DNA of 36,641 nucleotides from NCBI RefSeq assembly GCF_001265075.1, contig NZ_LFKO01000001.1, positions 920,234 to 956,874 of the forward strand, written 5' to 3'. The DNA is from Salinicoccus sp. YB14-2. GTDB taxonomy: Bacteria; Bacillota; Bacilli; Staphylococcales; Salinicoccaceae. Positions 16,305 through 24,973 of the stretch are shown here, one piece after another (position 1 is the stretch's first letter; each line of letters opens with the position of its first letter). The notes below the pieces were generated by a model. That model saw only the letters and a program-made list of their open reading frames with translations. It was not told the origin of the DNA and made no database searches. Both the position numbers and the translations under genes were made by a program.

Positions 16305-16958
16305 ATGAGCCGCTTTGAAAAATTTGCTACGGAGCAGGATTTAATGAAAAGAATTGAACAGCTGCGCAGAGAAGGTTTTGAAGAATCTGACATTACAGTG
16401 ATATCCAAACAAAAGCTTGAAGATGCCTACTTGAAATATAGAAGCGTACACTTTAAAAATTCTGAAGGTACGACTTGGGACAAATTCCTCTCAATGTTTT
16501 CTGATGATGATCCGAAAGACAAAGTTCTGAGCGGGTTCGATATCACAGACAGTGAAAAAGAGCACTTCAAATATGCCCTGGACAGACAGGAGATTCTTTT
16601 GCTTAAAGAAGATCATATGGCTGATGAAGATGGATATGTACAGGAAGAAGCTCGTGAATATCATGAAACCCAGCAGCAGGATGCACAGGCAATGGAGACT
16701 GAAGCAGCACAGAATGAAAGGCTCGATGCCCGCAGGACAACAACTGAAACGGGAGGCCGCCACTCATATGAACAAGATTCAGCTGCAAAACGTGACAATA
16801 TCGAAGCCGACAATGATATCACACTTAAAGATACAGAGAATGATGATGAACACCATTACAGACCCGTAAATGATGACAATCAAATAAAGAAAGCTGCTGA
16901 CCCTGAAGTAAAAAGTGAATACGATTATAACTCCAATGAGTATGACTATAAAAAATGA
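16305..16958 (+). CDS. General stress protein, YflT (GSP17M) domain, second paralog
   Basis: A 217-residue protein whose first 100 residues parallel the upstream gene: MSRFEKFATEQDLMKRIEQL, ESDITVISKQKLED, a TTWDKFLSMFSDDD block and LDRQEILLL. The rest is a hydrophilic, acidic, low-complexity tail rich in Glu, Asp, Gln and His, ending in a Tyr/Asn-rich stretch (YDYNSNEYDYKK). The ATG at 16305 follows GGAGGG by 6 nt; a TTG two codons earlier is less likely. It has its own SigB-like promoter and terminator, so it is a single-gene stress transcript. The tails of the two paralogs do not align, which suggests fast divergence outside the domain. Confidence 0.8.
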   Translation: MSRFEKFATEQDLMKRIEQLRREGFEESDITVISKQKLEDAYLKYRSVHFKNSEGTTWDKFLSMFSDDDPKDKVLSGFDITDSEKEHFKYALDRQEILLLKEDHMADEDGYVQEEAREYHETQQQDAQAMETEAAQNERLDARRTTTETGGRHSYEQDSAAKRDNIEADNDITLKDTENDDEHHYRPVNDDNQIKKAADPEVKSEYDYNSNEYDYKK

Positions 16959-16964
16959 CACTGG

Positions 16965-16995
16965 AAGCATCGGGAAATTCCCGATGCTTTTATTT
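16965..16995 (+). terminator. Terminator after the second YflT-domain gene
   Basis: A perfect stem AAGCATCGGGA (16965-16975) with TCCCGATGCTT closes a 3-nt loop and is followed by TTATTTAT. It begins 6 nt after the stop codon. Confidence 0.9.
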
Positions 16996-17029
16996 ATAAT
17001 ACATATGGTTTTTCAAAGGTGTGATGAAT

Positions 17030-17869
17030 TTGAAACTGGATGCGGTGGATGTGCTTTTTATGCACTATATTACTGACAGAACGACAGGAGAAGCACATAA
17101 ATATGATTTCTGGCAGTTCCAATATGACCGGCAGCCGGCAGATCTCGTACGGCGTCTTTTGGATGCGGGTGTAATCTATGAGGATGACAGCCTGCCGGAG
17201 ACTCTCCGTAAGTTAAGGGCATTTGAACTGAAATACATTTTAAAAAATTCCGGTCTCAAAGTGTCAGGAAATAAACCTGACCTCATCAAAAGAATTCTTC
17301 AGCATGCAGCAGAAATTGATTTCACGGATGTTCCTTTAAAAAATGTCTATAAACTTTCTGAAGACTGGTTCGATTTTTACAATCAGACACGCTTTTTAAA
17401 TTATTTCCACTTCAACGGCAGCTTTGATTTAAATGAAATTTATGAGTTTTATCTCGCTAATGATGATTTGGACAATCATCAGATTGCTATAGGATATTTA
17501 GAAGAGAAAGTCCATGATCATATTGATGACGAGAATAAATACACCGTAGTCAAATCCTATTTTCTGCTGGCAAATTATGCCCGGGTTGAAATGGAAGACC
17601 TGTCACTGTCCATCTATTATTTGAATCACTTCACCATGCTTGTTGTCCTTCAGGCAGCCCATCACTTCGATGTGGATTCAGTCCGTGCATATTTTGACCT
17701 GGACGGTTATACGAAAGACAGATACAGAGCGTTTATGAAATCTGAAGAGATGAGCCCTGATGAACTGTCACGGTTTCTTATGGATTCCACAAAAGCACTG
17801 CCCTATTCCTCTGAAGAGCTGACATCCGCTTCCGATTTCATCGTGAAACTGATAAATGAAAAGGCTTAG
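17030..17869 (+). CDS. SAP-domain protein of unknown function
   Basis: A soluble protein of about 279 residues. LRAFELKYILKNSGLKVSGNKPDLIKRILQH, near residues 65-95, fits the SAP helix-extension-helix motif, which in other proteins binds DNA or RNA. The rest is helical and acidic with no recognised domain or membrane segment; similar SAP proteins are widespread in staphylococci and phages without known role. Start choice: AAAGGTGTGAT at 17015-17025 best supports the TTG at 17030; ATG at 17024 and GTG at 17021 overlap that site. It follows the stress-gene terminator by 35 nt and shares a bidirectional terminator with czrB. Confidence 0.65.
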   Translation: MKLDAVDVLFMHYITDRTTGEAHKYDFWQFQYDRQPADLVRRLLDAGVIYEDDSLPETLRKLRAFELKYILKNSGLKVSGNKPDLIKRILQHAAEIDFTDVPLKNVYKLSEDWFDFYNQTRFLNYFHFNGSFDLNEIYEFYLANDDLDNHQIAIGYLEEKVHDHIDDENKYTVVKSYFLLANYARVEMEDLSLSIYYLNHFTMLVVLQAAHHFDVDSVRAYFDLDGYTKDRYRAFMKSEEMSPDELSRFLMDSTKALPYSSEELTSASDFIVKLINEKA

Positions 17870-17899
17870 ATCCTCTCAACAGGATATAAGCCTTTATTT
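17860..17899. terminator. Bidirectional terminator between SAP-domain gene and czrB
   Basis: AAAGGCTTAGATCCT (17860-17874) pairs with AGGATATAAGCCTTT (17881-17895) with one mismatch and a 6-nt loop, followed by a T-run on the + strand. It overlaps the 3' end of the SAP-domain gene and sits just before the czrB stop codon, so it can serve both convergent genes. Confidence 0.85.
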
Positions 17900-18844
17900 T
17901 TAATGGGCATGACCGTGGTGGTGATCCGATTCCGTCTGGAACGCCATGTCGCAGATGACTTCCTCTCCGTGACTGTGGTCTTCGCATTCAATCTGAATCG
18001 TGACGTGCCCGATATTATTTTCTTCCAGTTCATGTTCGATTTTATGGAGCAGGTCCTGACATTCGAATACTGTCATCTCCCCGTCCACGACAACGTGGGC
18101 GGACAGTGCGTTCATGCCGCTTGTAATCGTCCATGCATGGAGGTCGTGTATGCCTTTCACCGCTTCGAAAGTCTTGATTCTCCGGACGATATCTTCAAGG
18201 TCGACATTGACCGGCGTGCCTTCCATCAGGACGTGCAGCGCGTCTTTTGTCACCCGCCAGCCGCTGATCAGAATGAGTACGGTGACGATGACACTGGCAA
18301 GCGGGTCGGCGATGCCCCAGTTGAAGAAGATCATCAGGAGCGCCGCGATGATCGCACCGACGGAACCGAGCAGGTCACCTAAGACGTGAAGGAACGCGGC
18401 TCTCATATTCAGGTTATCCTGGGTACTGCCGCTCCGCATCAGCATCCATGCGACGATGATGTTGACGACGAGACCGATTGCCGCAATCCCGAGCATGCCG
18501 AATGATGCGACTTCCGGCGGGTTTTGGAATCTGCCGACGGCTTCGTAAAATATGAATCCTGAAATCAATATTAAAGTGACGCCGTTGAACACGGCGGCGA
18601 GTATTTCAAACCGTTTATAGCCGTATGTCTTACTGTAGTTTGCGACCCTTTCACCGAGTGTCAGGGCAACCACCGCAACACCGAGTGAAATCGCATCACT
18701 CAGCATATGACCGGCATCCGCCAGAAGTGCCAGACTGTTCGTCAGGAAACCTCCGATGGCTTCGATGATCATGAAAAATGTAATGATGATAAACGCAAAG
18801 AACAATGTCTTTTTATTCGCATCATGCGAATGATCGTGACTCAT
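17900..18844 (-). CDS. czrB: CDF-family zinc/cobalt efflux transporter
   Basis: A cation diffusion facilitator that exports Zn2+ (and often Co2+) in exchange for protons. It has 314 residues with a His-rich start (MSHDHSHD), six membrane segments and a cytoplasmic C-terminal domain ending in a His cluster (DHHHGHAH). The metal site is visible as ADAGHMLSDA in helix 2 and HVLGDLLGS in helix 5. It starts with ATG after AGGAGGTGAGG and lies 24 nt downstream of the ArsR-type repressor gene, the same order as czrA-czrB in Staphylococcus aureus. It should be induced when zinc releases the repressor. Confidence 0.92.
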   Translation of the reverse strand: MSHDHSHDANKKTLFFAFIIITFFMIIEAIGGFLTNSLALLADAGHMLSDAISLGVAVVALTLGERVANYSKTYGYKRFEILAAVFNGVTLILISGFIFYEAVGRFQNPPEVASFGMLGIAAIGLVVNIIVAWMLMRSGSTQDNLNMRAAFLHVLGDLLGSVGAIIAALLMIFFNWGIADPLASVIVTVLILISGWRVTKDALHVLMEGTPVNVDLEDIVRRIKTFEAVKGIHDLHAWTITSGMNALSAHVVVDGEMTVFECQDLLHKIEHELEENNIGHVTIQIECEDHSHGEEVICDMAFQTESDHHHGHAH

Positions 18845-18868
18845 ATCCTCACCTCCTAAAGTTAATCA

Positions 18869-19168
18869 TTAACCGTGTTTAATATGGCTGATCATCTGAT
18901 CCAGCATCAGCATGACGTGTTCATCATCATGGGAATAATAAATCGTCGTCCCGTCTCTCCGTGACTTGACCAGCCTTAAGTTTTTCAGCGTCTTCAACTG
19001 GTGGGAAACCGTTGACTGTTTAATATCCAGTGTCGTTGAAATGTCGCCGACCGAATGTTCATTGTTGAACAGATAAGTCAGTATGCGTATTCTCGTCGGG
19101 TCTCCGAGTGCCTTGAATGTCTGAGTGACCGTGTCTATCGTTTCTGGGTTCAGTTCTTTATAATCCAT
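18869..19168 (-). CDS. czrA: Zinc-responsive ArsR/SmtB-family repressor
   Basis: A 99-residue winged-helix repressor. The recognition region is [20 protein letters not shown]. The zinc site on the last helix is intact: Asp82 and His84 in DDEHV, then His95 and His98 in SHIKHG, with the same spacing as in CzrA/SmtB. Zinc binding weakens DNA affinity and allows efflux. It is the first gene of the (-) operon and is preceded by AGAGGTGAG and by a matching operator palindrome at 19197-19220. Confidence 0.93.
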   Translation of the reverse strand: MDYKELNPETIDTVTQTFKALGDPTRIRILTYLFNNEHSVGDISTTLDIKQSTVSHQLKTLKNLRLVKSRRDGTTIYYSHDDEHVMLMLDQMISHIKHG

Positions 19169-19196
19169 ATGCTCACCTCTTATTCTTCATTCATCT

Positions 19197-19220
19197 ATAT
19201 ATTAACATATGTTCATATAA
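19197..19220. promoter_or_regulatory. CzrA operator (12-bp arms, zinc-responsive)
   Basis: An imperfect 24-bp palindrome centred between 19208 and 19209, with core AACATATGTT, has 10 of 12 symmetric positions. It fits the ArsR/SmtB 12-2-12 class of sites built on TGAACA-like half-sites and lies about 30 nt upstream of the repressor start, as expected for autoregulation of czrA-czrB. Confidence 0.75.
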
Positions 19221-19236
19221 TAATTAAATGAAAATA

Positions 19237-19273
19237 AAAGACTGCAGACCGTGTGAATGGATCTGCAGTCTTT
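19237..19273 (-). terminator. Terminator after the AraC-type regulator gene
   Basis: AAAGACTGCAGA and TCTGCAGTCTTT form a perfect 12-bp stem with a short loop. Read on the minus strand it is followed by TTTTATTTT. It lies 20 nt beyond the regulator stop and also shields the czr promoter region. Confidence 0.85.
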
Positions 19274-19293
19274 GTGTCGTATGATTTTTTATT

Positions 19294-20061
19294 CTAATCC
19301 GCTCTATATTCATTTTTGCGTTCTTTTAAAATATTGATGAAGAGCAGCGGGAGATTCAAAGTGATCGGCGGGTCTTCGGGCAGCGGGGGGCGTAAATTTA
19401 AATTCTTTTTATATTTCCCGGGAAATGTCATCTTCTCTTCCACTCTGCCTCTTAAATTATCTTTGTGGACAAAGATTTTAAGTGGATTATAAGTCTTGTG
19501 AATGACACATGCCAGGCAATAGTAATCGCCTTTAGGCACATCGTTGAAATAAACGTCCCGTCCTTTATTGAATTTCAATATCGCTTTGCCGATGACGGGA
19601 GACTGGTTCGGTATCGGCTTTTTGAACAGCCCGATGAATATGATGCCTTCGAATGTCTCACTGGAAGTCAGACGGACGGTAATGTCTGCCTGTTCGCTGA
19701 CTTCTTCCAGCGGCTCATCATCTTCATACAGCTTATAATCGCTGTAAATCTTATAGTGCTGCATCGTCAGCTGTTTCGGCGACAAGATCATTGATTTTTT
19801 GATGCGGTTTGTAAAAGTCCCCTCGCTTAAATAGCCGGACTTCAACTGGATATTAAGGACAGAGGCATTCGTCTTTAAAAGCTGCTCTACACTGTTCTGT
19901 ACTTTCAGGCTCACGAGATAATCCTGCGGGGTGACACCCGTTTCCTTTTTGAAGACACGATAAAAATGCGACTCACTATATCCGAAATAGTCAGCCGCTT
20001 CTTTTACCGTCGTATCATTGTAATGGATTTTAAAGTATTCCAGTACTGCATTGATATCCAT
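19294..20061 (-). CDS. AraC-family transcriptional regulator with N-terminal DNA-binding domain
   Basis: About 255 residues. The two helix-turn-helix motifs are at the N-terminus: TVKEAADYFGYSESHFYRVF and SVLNIQLKSGYLSEGTFTNRI, followed by PKQLTMQ, as in AraC proteins such as Rob where the DNA-binding part comes first. The C-terminal 150 residues look like a GyrI-type small-molecule-binding beta domain, judged from its strand pattern and spacing only. The start at 20061 is preferred because GGTGGTGAT (8 of 9 to the ideal site) precedes it; an ATG at 20082 overlaps the stop of the upstream hydrolase gene and has no site. Transcription together with the CocE-type hydrolase suggests it controls that gene, or responds to its substrate. 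Confidence 0.75.
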   Translation of the reverse strand: MDINAVLEYFKIHYNDTTVKEAADYFGYSESHFYRVFKKETGVTPQDYLVSLKVQNSVEQLLKTNASVLNIQLKSGYLSEGTFTNRIKKSMILSPKQLTMQHYKIYSDYKLYEDDEPLEEVSEQADITVRLTSSETFEGIIFIGLFKKPIPNQSPVIGKAILKFNKGRDVYFNDVPKGDYYCLACVIHKTYNPLKIFVHKDNLRGRVEEKMTFPGKYKKNLNLRPPLPEDPPITLNLPLLFINILKERKNEYRAD

Positions 20062-20078
20062 GGTCATCACCACCGGTT

Positions 20079-21737
20079 TCATCTTGGAATTATCGGTAAA
20101 GTAATACTGGATGGGTGGTCGCTGTCATGATAAATCGTCTGCTTTGCCGTTTTCATCTCACTCGTCACGCCCAACGGGTCACCTGTGTTCAGCTGACGGT
20201 CATATTTTGGAAATGCGCTGGATGCCACTTCCACTCTGATTTTATGTCCTTTTTTAAATACATGGCTCGTGTTCCAGCAGTCGATTTCAAATTTATAAAT
20301 TTCGCCCGGTGTTAAAAGCTCTGGCTTGTCCATACCCTTTTTAAAACGGCCTCTAACCATGCCGTCCGTCAGTCTCTGCACATATCCGCCGGGATGAACA
20401 TCCAGAAGCTTCACCATAAAATCAGTATCCTTCGCATCGGTCGATGCATAAAGTTCCACAGTCACCGGTCCCGTCACTTCTGTATCTTCAGAGAGTGTCT
20501 CCGTTGAATAGACAAGCATATCGTCCCGTCTTTCAATTGCCGAATAATCATCCGGGCCGCCAATCTGATGGGATACGAGTTCCGTGATGAACGGCACAGG
20601 GTCTGCCGGATCATAGTCATATTGATCGGTTTCACTCTGTTCCGGTATTTCCTTCTGTAGCGTGCCGTCACCGAACCTTGAATTCGCCCTGCCGCTGCTG
20701 TTCAAATAATATTTGGTCCACTCCGTCCGCTTAAGGGGCCACTCGTATTCCTTACGCCACTCATTATCACCCATGACGAAAATATCCACAGGTGCAGCGT
20801 TCTCCTGCCCGTTGGTTTTATTTTTCAAATAAAAATCGAACCACTTGAGCTGATAGCCGTTCATATTGATCAGTGCATCTTCGCCGAAGTCGATTCCCCC
20901 GACTTTCGTCGAACTGTTGACCTGATGGGACCACGGGCCCATCAACAGACGCTGCTGGTTTTTGGATTTCTTATCCTTCTGTGTATGTGTCATGCCGTGA
21001 AAATTCAGCGGTGTGCCGATCTGCTCATCGTCATACCAGCCGGAAATATGCAGCACAGGCAGGTCGATATCATCGAATTTATCCTGATAGCACAATTCTT
21101 TCCACCAGTCATCGAGATGGTTATGACTGACCTCTTCGCGCCAGCGTTCGGAATATCTGCCGGACGCTTTATCCATGTCGATCAGCGGCAGTGTTTCATA
21201 TACGCTTTCCCAGTCGACCAGACTGATATTCTGCTGCATCCGTCCGCTCGTCATATATGTCCAGCAGATACTGTGGGGCCCGGGCACACCTGTCGGCCAT
21301 TCTACAAACGGATCGGACGGTGTGACGATCGGTACCATCGTTTTCAGGGACGGCGGCTGATGCAGTGCGGTGAGCCACTGGATTCTGCCGAGATATGAGC
21401 CGCCGAGTGTACCGATATTTCCGGTACAATAATTTTGTGCAGCCAGCCATTCGATGGAATCATAGCCGTCGGCGCCTTCATTTCTGTACTCTTTGAACAC
21501 ACCCTCAGAGTCTCCCCGGCCTCTGACATCCATCACCATGACGATGTAGCCGTTCTGTGCAAAAAACATCCCGGTATCATGATGTGCTGCTGTCGATTTT
21601 CCATATGGTGTCCGGATGACGATGCCCGGAAACTCCCCTTTATCTTCCGGCCGGTAAATATCTGCAGATAATTTTATGCCGTCACGCATCGTCACATTTT
21701 CACCCCTGAATACCTGTACTTCCAAACGATTTTCCAT
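20079..21737 (-). CDS. CocE/NonD-type serine hydrolase (S15 alpha/beta-hydrolase)
   Basis: A 552-residue cytoplasmic hydrolase of the X-Pro dipeptidyl-peptidase/cocaine-esterase superfamily, acting on esters or peptides of unknown identity. The opening TMRDGIKLSADIYRP, oxyanion region TPYGKS, MDVRGRGDSEG and the nucleophile Ser114 in GTLGGSYLGR are typical. The C-terminal part (GPVTVELYASTDAKDTDFMVK, then VEVASSAFPKYDRQLNTG) is the jelly-roll domain of this family. AAAGGGGA precedes the ATG. The stop overlaps the first possible start of the regulator gene in ATGA form. No signal peptide is present. Confidence 0.88.
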   Translation of the reverse strand: MENRLEVQVFRGENVTMRDGIKLSADIYRPEDKGEFPGIVIRTPYGKSTAAHHDTGMFFAQNGYIVMVMDVRGRGDSEGVFKEYRNEGADGYDSIEWLAAQNYCTGNIGTLGGSYLGRIQWLTALHQPPSLKTMVPIVTPSDPFVEWPTGVPGPHSICWTYMTSGRMQQNISLVDWESVYETLPLIDMDKASGRYSERWREEVSHNHLDDWWKELCYQDKFDDIDLPVLHISGWYDDEQIGTPLNFHGMTHTQKDKKSKNQQRLLMGPWSHQVNSSTKVGGIDFGEDALINMNGYQLKWFDFYLKNKTNGQENAAPVDIFVMGDNEWRKEYEWPLKRTEWTKYYLNSSGRANSRFGDGTLQKEIPEQSETDQYDYDPADPVPFITELVSHQIGGPDDYSAIERRDDMLVYSTETLSEDTEVTGPVTVELYASTDAKDTDFMVKLLDVHPGGYVQRLTDGMVRGRFKKGMDKPELLTPGEIYKFEIDCWNTSHVFKKGHKIRVEVASSAFPKYDRQLNTGDPLGVTSEMKTAKQTIYHDSDHPSSITLPIIPR

Positions 21738-21817
21738 TGAGATTCCCCTTTATATATTTCCTTCCAGTTTAACGAATATTGCGACTTTTTACCACTTTAA
21801 AATGTAAGCCTTTTCTT

Positions 21818-21847
21818 TTGCATAATCCTAAATTTTTAGGGTAGAAT
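21818..21847 (+). promoter_or_regulatory. rocA promoter with a perfect palindrome in the spacer
   Basis: TTGCAT (21818-21823) and TAGAAT (21842-21847) are separated by 18 nt, giving a good SigA-type promoter 48 nt upstream of the rocA start. The spacer contains CCTAAATTTTTAGG at 21827-21840, a perfect 6-2-6 inverted repeat that no transcription signal explains. A repressor bound there would block polymerase, so it is a strong operator candidate. Confidence 0.6.
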
Positions 21848-21895
21848 AAACATATGCGCTTTCTCGCAATAATTTTATTTTAGGAGGAATTTTTA

Positions 21896-23440
21896 ATGGT
21901 ATTGCCTTACAAAGCAGAGGCTGCGACTGATTTTACACAAGAATCAAACAAGCAGGCATTCAAACAAGCATTAGAGCAAGTGAAAGAAGATTTTGGTGTT
22001 CACCGTCCACTCGTAATCGGTGGAAAAGAAATTATGACAGACGATAAAACGACTGTTATCAATCCTGCTGATAAAGAGCAGATTCTTGGTCATGTTTCAA
22101 AAGCTAAAACAGATCATATCGAGCAGGCTTTCGAAGCTGCTGAAGAAGCATTTGAATCATGGAGTGCGTGGACTGCAAAGGAACGTGCAGATCTGCTTTT
22201 AAGAGTTTCAGCAATCATTCGCCGGAGAAAACATGAATTCTCAGCATTAATGGTGTACGAAGCTGGTAAACCATGGAATGAAGCTGATGGAGATACAAAT
22301 GAAGCAATCGACTTCATTGAATACTATGCCCGCTCAATGGTGGAATTGGCAGACGGTAAACCGACACTTGACCGTGAAGGTGAAACAAACAGCTACTTCT
22401 ATCAGCCGATGGGTGTCGGTGTAACAATCTCGCCGTGGAACTTCCCATTCGCGATCATGGCAGGTACGACACTTGCACCGGTTGTTGCAGGTAATACAGT
22501 ACTGTTAAAACCTTCAGGAGATACACCTCTGATTGCATATAAACTGATGGAAGTCCTTGAAGAAGCAGGACTGCCTGCAGGCGTGGTCAACTTTGTCCCT
22601 GGTTCATCACGTGACATCGGTGACTACATTGTAGACCACCATAAAACACACTTCATCACATTTACAGGTTCTAAAGGCGTTGGACTCCGCATCACGGAAA
22701 GAGCGGCAGTTGTTCAGGAAGGCCAGCACTTCCTGAAACGCACAATCACTGAAATGGGCGGTAAAGATACAATTGTCGTTGATAAAGATGCTGACCTTGA
22801 TGTGGCAGCTGAATCTATCGTCACTTCAGCATTCGGCTTCTCAGGACAGAAATGTTCAGCATGTTCACGTGCTGTCGTTCACGAAGATGTTCATGATGAA
22901 GTACTTGCAAGATCAATCGAACTGGCGAAAGAACTGACTGTAGGTAACACAGTAGACAACACTGACATGGGACCTGTTGTCAGCCAGAAACAGTTCAACA
23001 ACATTAAAGAATATATCGAAACAGGCAAAAAAGAAGGTAAACTTGAATTTGGCGGAGAAACAGACGATTCCACTGGATTCTTTGTGCACCCGACAATCTT
23101 CTCAGACCTTGATCCGGAAGCTGTAATCATGCAGGAAGAAATCTTCGGGCCTGTTGTCGGCTTCACTAAAGTTAAAGATTTCGAAGAAGGTCTTAAAGTT
23201 GCAAACAACACTGAATACGGTCTGACTGGTGCAGTCATCACGAATACACGTGAAAACTGGCACTTGGCAGTTCGCAAATTCGATGTTGGTAACCTTTACC
23301 TGAACCGCGGCTGTACTGCAGCTGTCGTTGGATACCACCCATTCGGCGGTTTCAAACTTTCAGGTACAGACCAGAAGACAGGCAGCCCGGATTATCTGCT
23401 TAACTTCTTGAACCAAAAAGTCGCTTCAGAAATGTTTTAA
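21896..23440 (+). CDS. rocA: 1-pyrroline-5-carboxylate dehydrogenase
   Basis: Oxidises glutamate semialdehyde/pyrroline-5-carboxylate to glutamate with NAD+, the last step of proline and arginine catabolism. It has the 514-residue length and layout of Firmicutes RocA: an N-terminal extension, [18 protein letters not shown], the general base Glu286 in [12 protein letters not shown] and the nucleophile Cys320 in [12 protein letters not shown], with [10 protein letters not shown] and [11 protein letters not shown] near the end. AGGAGGA precedes the ATG. It is a single-gene transcript with its own promoter and terminator. Its codons look biased toward highly expressed choices compared with the flanking genes, which is consistent with abundant expression. 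Confidence 0.95.
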   Translation: MVLPYKAEAATDFTQESNKQAFKQALEQVKEDFGVHRPLVIGGKEIMTDDKTTVINPADKEQILGHVSKAKTDHIEQAFEAAEEAFESWSAWTAKERADLLLRVSAIIRRRKHEFSALMVYEAGKPWNEADGDTNEAIDFIEYYARSMVELADGKPTLDREGETNSYFYQPMGVGVTISPWNFPFAIMAGTTLAPVVAGNTVLLKPSGDTPLIAYKLMEVLEEAGLPAGVVNFVPGSSRDIGDYIVDHHKTHFITFTGSKGVGLRITERAAVVQEGQHFLKRTITEMGGKDTIVVDKDADLDVAAESIVTSAFGFSGQKCSACSRAVVHEDVHDEVLARSIELAKELTVGNTVDNTDMGPVVSQKQFNNIKEYIETGKKEGKLEFGGETDDSTGFFVHPTIFSDLDPEAVIMQEEIFGPVVGFTKVKDFEEGLKVANNTEYGLTGAVITNTRENWHLAVRKFDVGNLYLNRGCTAAVVGYHPFGGFKLSGTDQKTGSPDYLLNFLNQKVASEMF

Positions 23441-23456
23441 TTGAAAGACTTGAATT

Positions 23457-23487
23457 TCGCTCCATCCTTTTGGATGGGGCGTTTTTT
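23457..23487 (+). terminator. rocA terminator
   Basis: CGCTCCATCC pairs with GGATGGGGCG (one G-T pair) around a short T-rich loop, followed by TTTTTTTATT. It begins 18 nt after the rocA stop. Confidence 0.9.
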
Positions 23488-23540
23488 TATTCTAAATGAA
23501 ATGAAAACGAAACCATTGATCACCTCGCTTAAAACATGTA

Positions 23541-23569
23541 TTGACAGGTCCGTTTTAAATTGTTAGAAT
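23541..23569 (+). promoter_or_regulatory. SigA-type promoter of the symporter gene
   Basis: A consensus -35 TTGACA (23541-23546) and -10 TAGAAT (23564-23569) with ideal 17-nt spacing. The transcript would have an AT-rich leader of about 85 nt in which no riboswitch or T-box was recognised. Confidence 0.8.
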
Positions 23570-23659
23570 TTAATCACTTTTTTTAAATTTAATAATTCTT
23601 TAAATTTTTTTCGGTACTTCTGCAGCCTGCTGCCATCATCTTTTAAGGAGCAAATTTCA

Positions 23660-24889
23660 ATGAAAAAATTACTGACAGGAAAAAATCATCTATTCACCCG
23701 CATTGCCATCGGTTTTGGACTGGGTATACTGCTGGGAATAATTTTCCCCGAATTCTCCATCCAGACAAGCTTTGTCGGAGATATTTACTTAAACCTGATC
23801 CAAATGATGATTATTCCGGTCATTTTTGTAGCTGTTTCCACAGGCATCATCAATATCGGCAGCTCACAGGATCTCGGCCGTATCGGTTTAAAGAGTATTA
23901 TAGTTTTCGTGCTGATGTTCATCGGTACAGCTGCCATCGGTCTGGTCATTTCCTACCTGGTCCGTCCGGGTCAGAGAATCGATGTTGAATCTGTCGGGTA
24001 TGACGGAGAAGTTGCAGAACCGACATTGGCTGAATTCTTTATGAATATCGTTCCCGACAACTTATTTATGGCCATCTCCGAAGGTGATATACTGGCGACG
24101 ATTTTGTTCACCGCCATCTTCTCCATTGCGATTGTCATCGTCGGTAAGGAAGCCGAACCCGTAAAGAATGTGATCAACAGTCTTTCAAAAGTCATTTTCA
24201 AAGTACTGGACTTTATTATGGAAACGACACCGATCGGTATCATTTCACTGATGGCATTTGCGGTTGCTGAATACGGCACCGGGATTTTCTCAGCGCTCGG
24301 ACTCTACATATTTACCGCATATCTCGGATGTATTATGGCTTTCATCATTGTCATGCTTATACCTGTATGGCTATATACCGGTCGGACACCATTACAATTC
24401 ATCAAAGGTATATACAAAGTATGGCTGGTTTCATTATCTACAACGAGCTCCGCGGTTACCCTGCCGACAACGATGCGCGTTTCAAAAACGGATTTCAAAG
24501 CATCTGAATCCATTACGAATTTTGTCGTCCCGCTTGGTACGACCATTAATATGGCCGGTGGTGCAGTATCATTCAGTGTGCTTGCGGTATTCGTTTCCGA
24601 CTTTTACAACTTGCCGCTCGATGTCGGCCAGATCATCTATCTTGTCCTGATTGCTACAGTATTGAATATGGCTGCCCCCGGTATTCCCGGCGGCGGTATC
24701 GTCCTCGGCGCATCATTTTTAACGCTGCTCGGACTGCCGATTGAAATGATGGGGCCGATTGCTGCGATTTACCGTCTGCTTGATATGGCATATACAACGA
24801 TGAATGTTACCGGCGACGCAGCTGCCAATCTGCTGGTTGATCAATCAGAGAAGAAGCGCAGGCTGAAACTGAACCAGAGCCATTCGTAA
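23660..24889 (+). CDS. SLC1-fold (dicarboxylate/amino acid:cation symporter family) transporter with altered substrate and ion site
   Basis: A 409-residue membrane transporter of the GltP/DctA/TcyP superfamily. The serine-rich hairpin is SLSTTSSAVTLPTTMRV and the last hairpin-helix is LLDMAYTTMNVTGDAAANLL. Compared with archaeal GltPh, the arginine that binds the side-chain carboxylate of aspartate (R397) is Tyr378 here, while the amino-group aspartate (Asp375) and sodium-site Asp386 are kept. The conserved NMDGT motif reads NMAGG at 297-301, which removes the aspartate of the third sodium site. The substrate is therefore unlikely to be glutamate or a dicarboxylate; a neutral amino acid or cystine-like compound is more plausible. 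It has its own promoter and terminator. AAGGAG precedes the ATG. Confidence 0.85.
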   Translation: MKKLLTGKNHLFTRIAIGFGLGILLGIIFPEFSIQTSFVGDIYLNLIQMMIIPVIFVAVSTGIINIGSSQDLGRIGLKSIIVFVLMFIGTAAIGLVISYLVRPGQRIDVESVGYDGEVAEPTLAEFFMNIVPDNLFMAISEGDILATILFTAIFSIAIVIVGKEAEPVKNVINSLSKVIFKVLDFIMETTPIGIISLMAFAVAEYGTGIFSALGLYIFTAYLGCIMAFIIVMLIPVWLYTGRTPLQFIKGIYKVWLVSLSTTSSAVTLPTTMRVSKTDFKASESITNFVVPLGTTINMAGGAVSFSVLAVFVSDFYNLPLDVGQIIYLVLIATVLNMAAPGIPGGGIVLGASFLTLLGLPIEMMGPIAAIYRLLDMAYTTMNVTGDAAANLLVDQSEKKRRLKLNQSHS

Positions 24890-24906
24890 AAATACAAAAG
24901 ATTAAA

Positions 24907-24942
24907 AAAGAGTCACTGGAAAATAAAATCCAGTGACTCTTT
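24907..24942 (+). terminator. Terminator after the symporter gene
   Basis: AAAGAGTCACTGGA (24907-24920) and TCCAGTGACTCTTT (24929-24942) form a perfect 14-bp stem with an A-rich 8-nt loop. The T-run is short, but the stem's own TTT end and strength support termination. Confidence 0.8.
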
Positions 24943-24973
24943 GTGTATGGGGCTATTGTGTATCGTCTATGCC

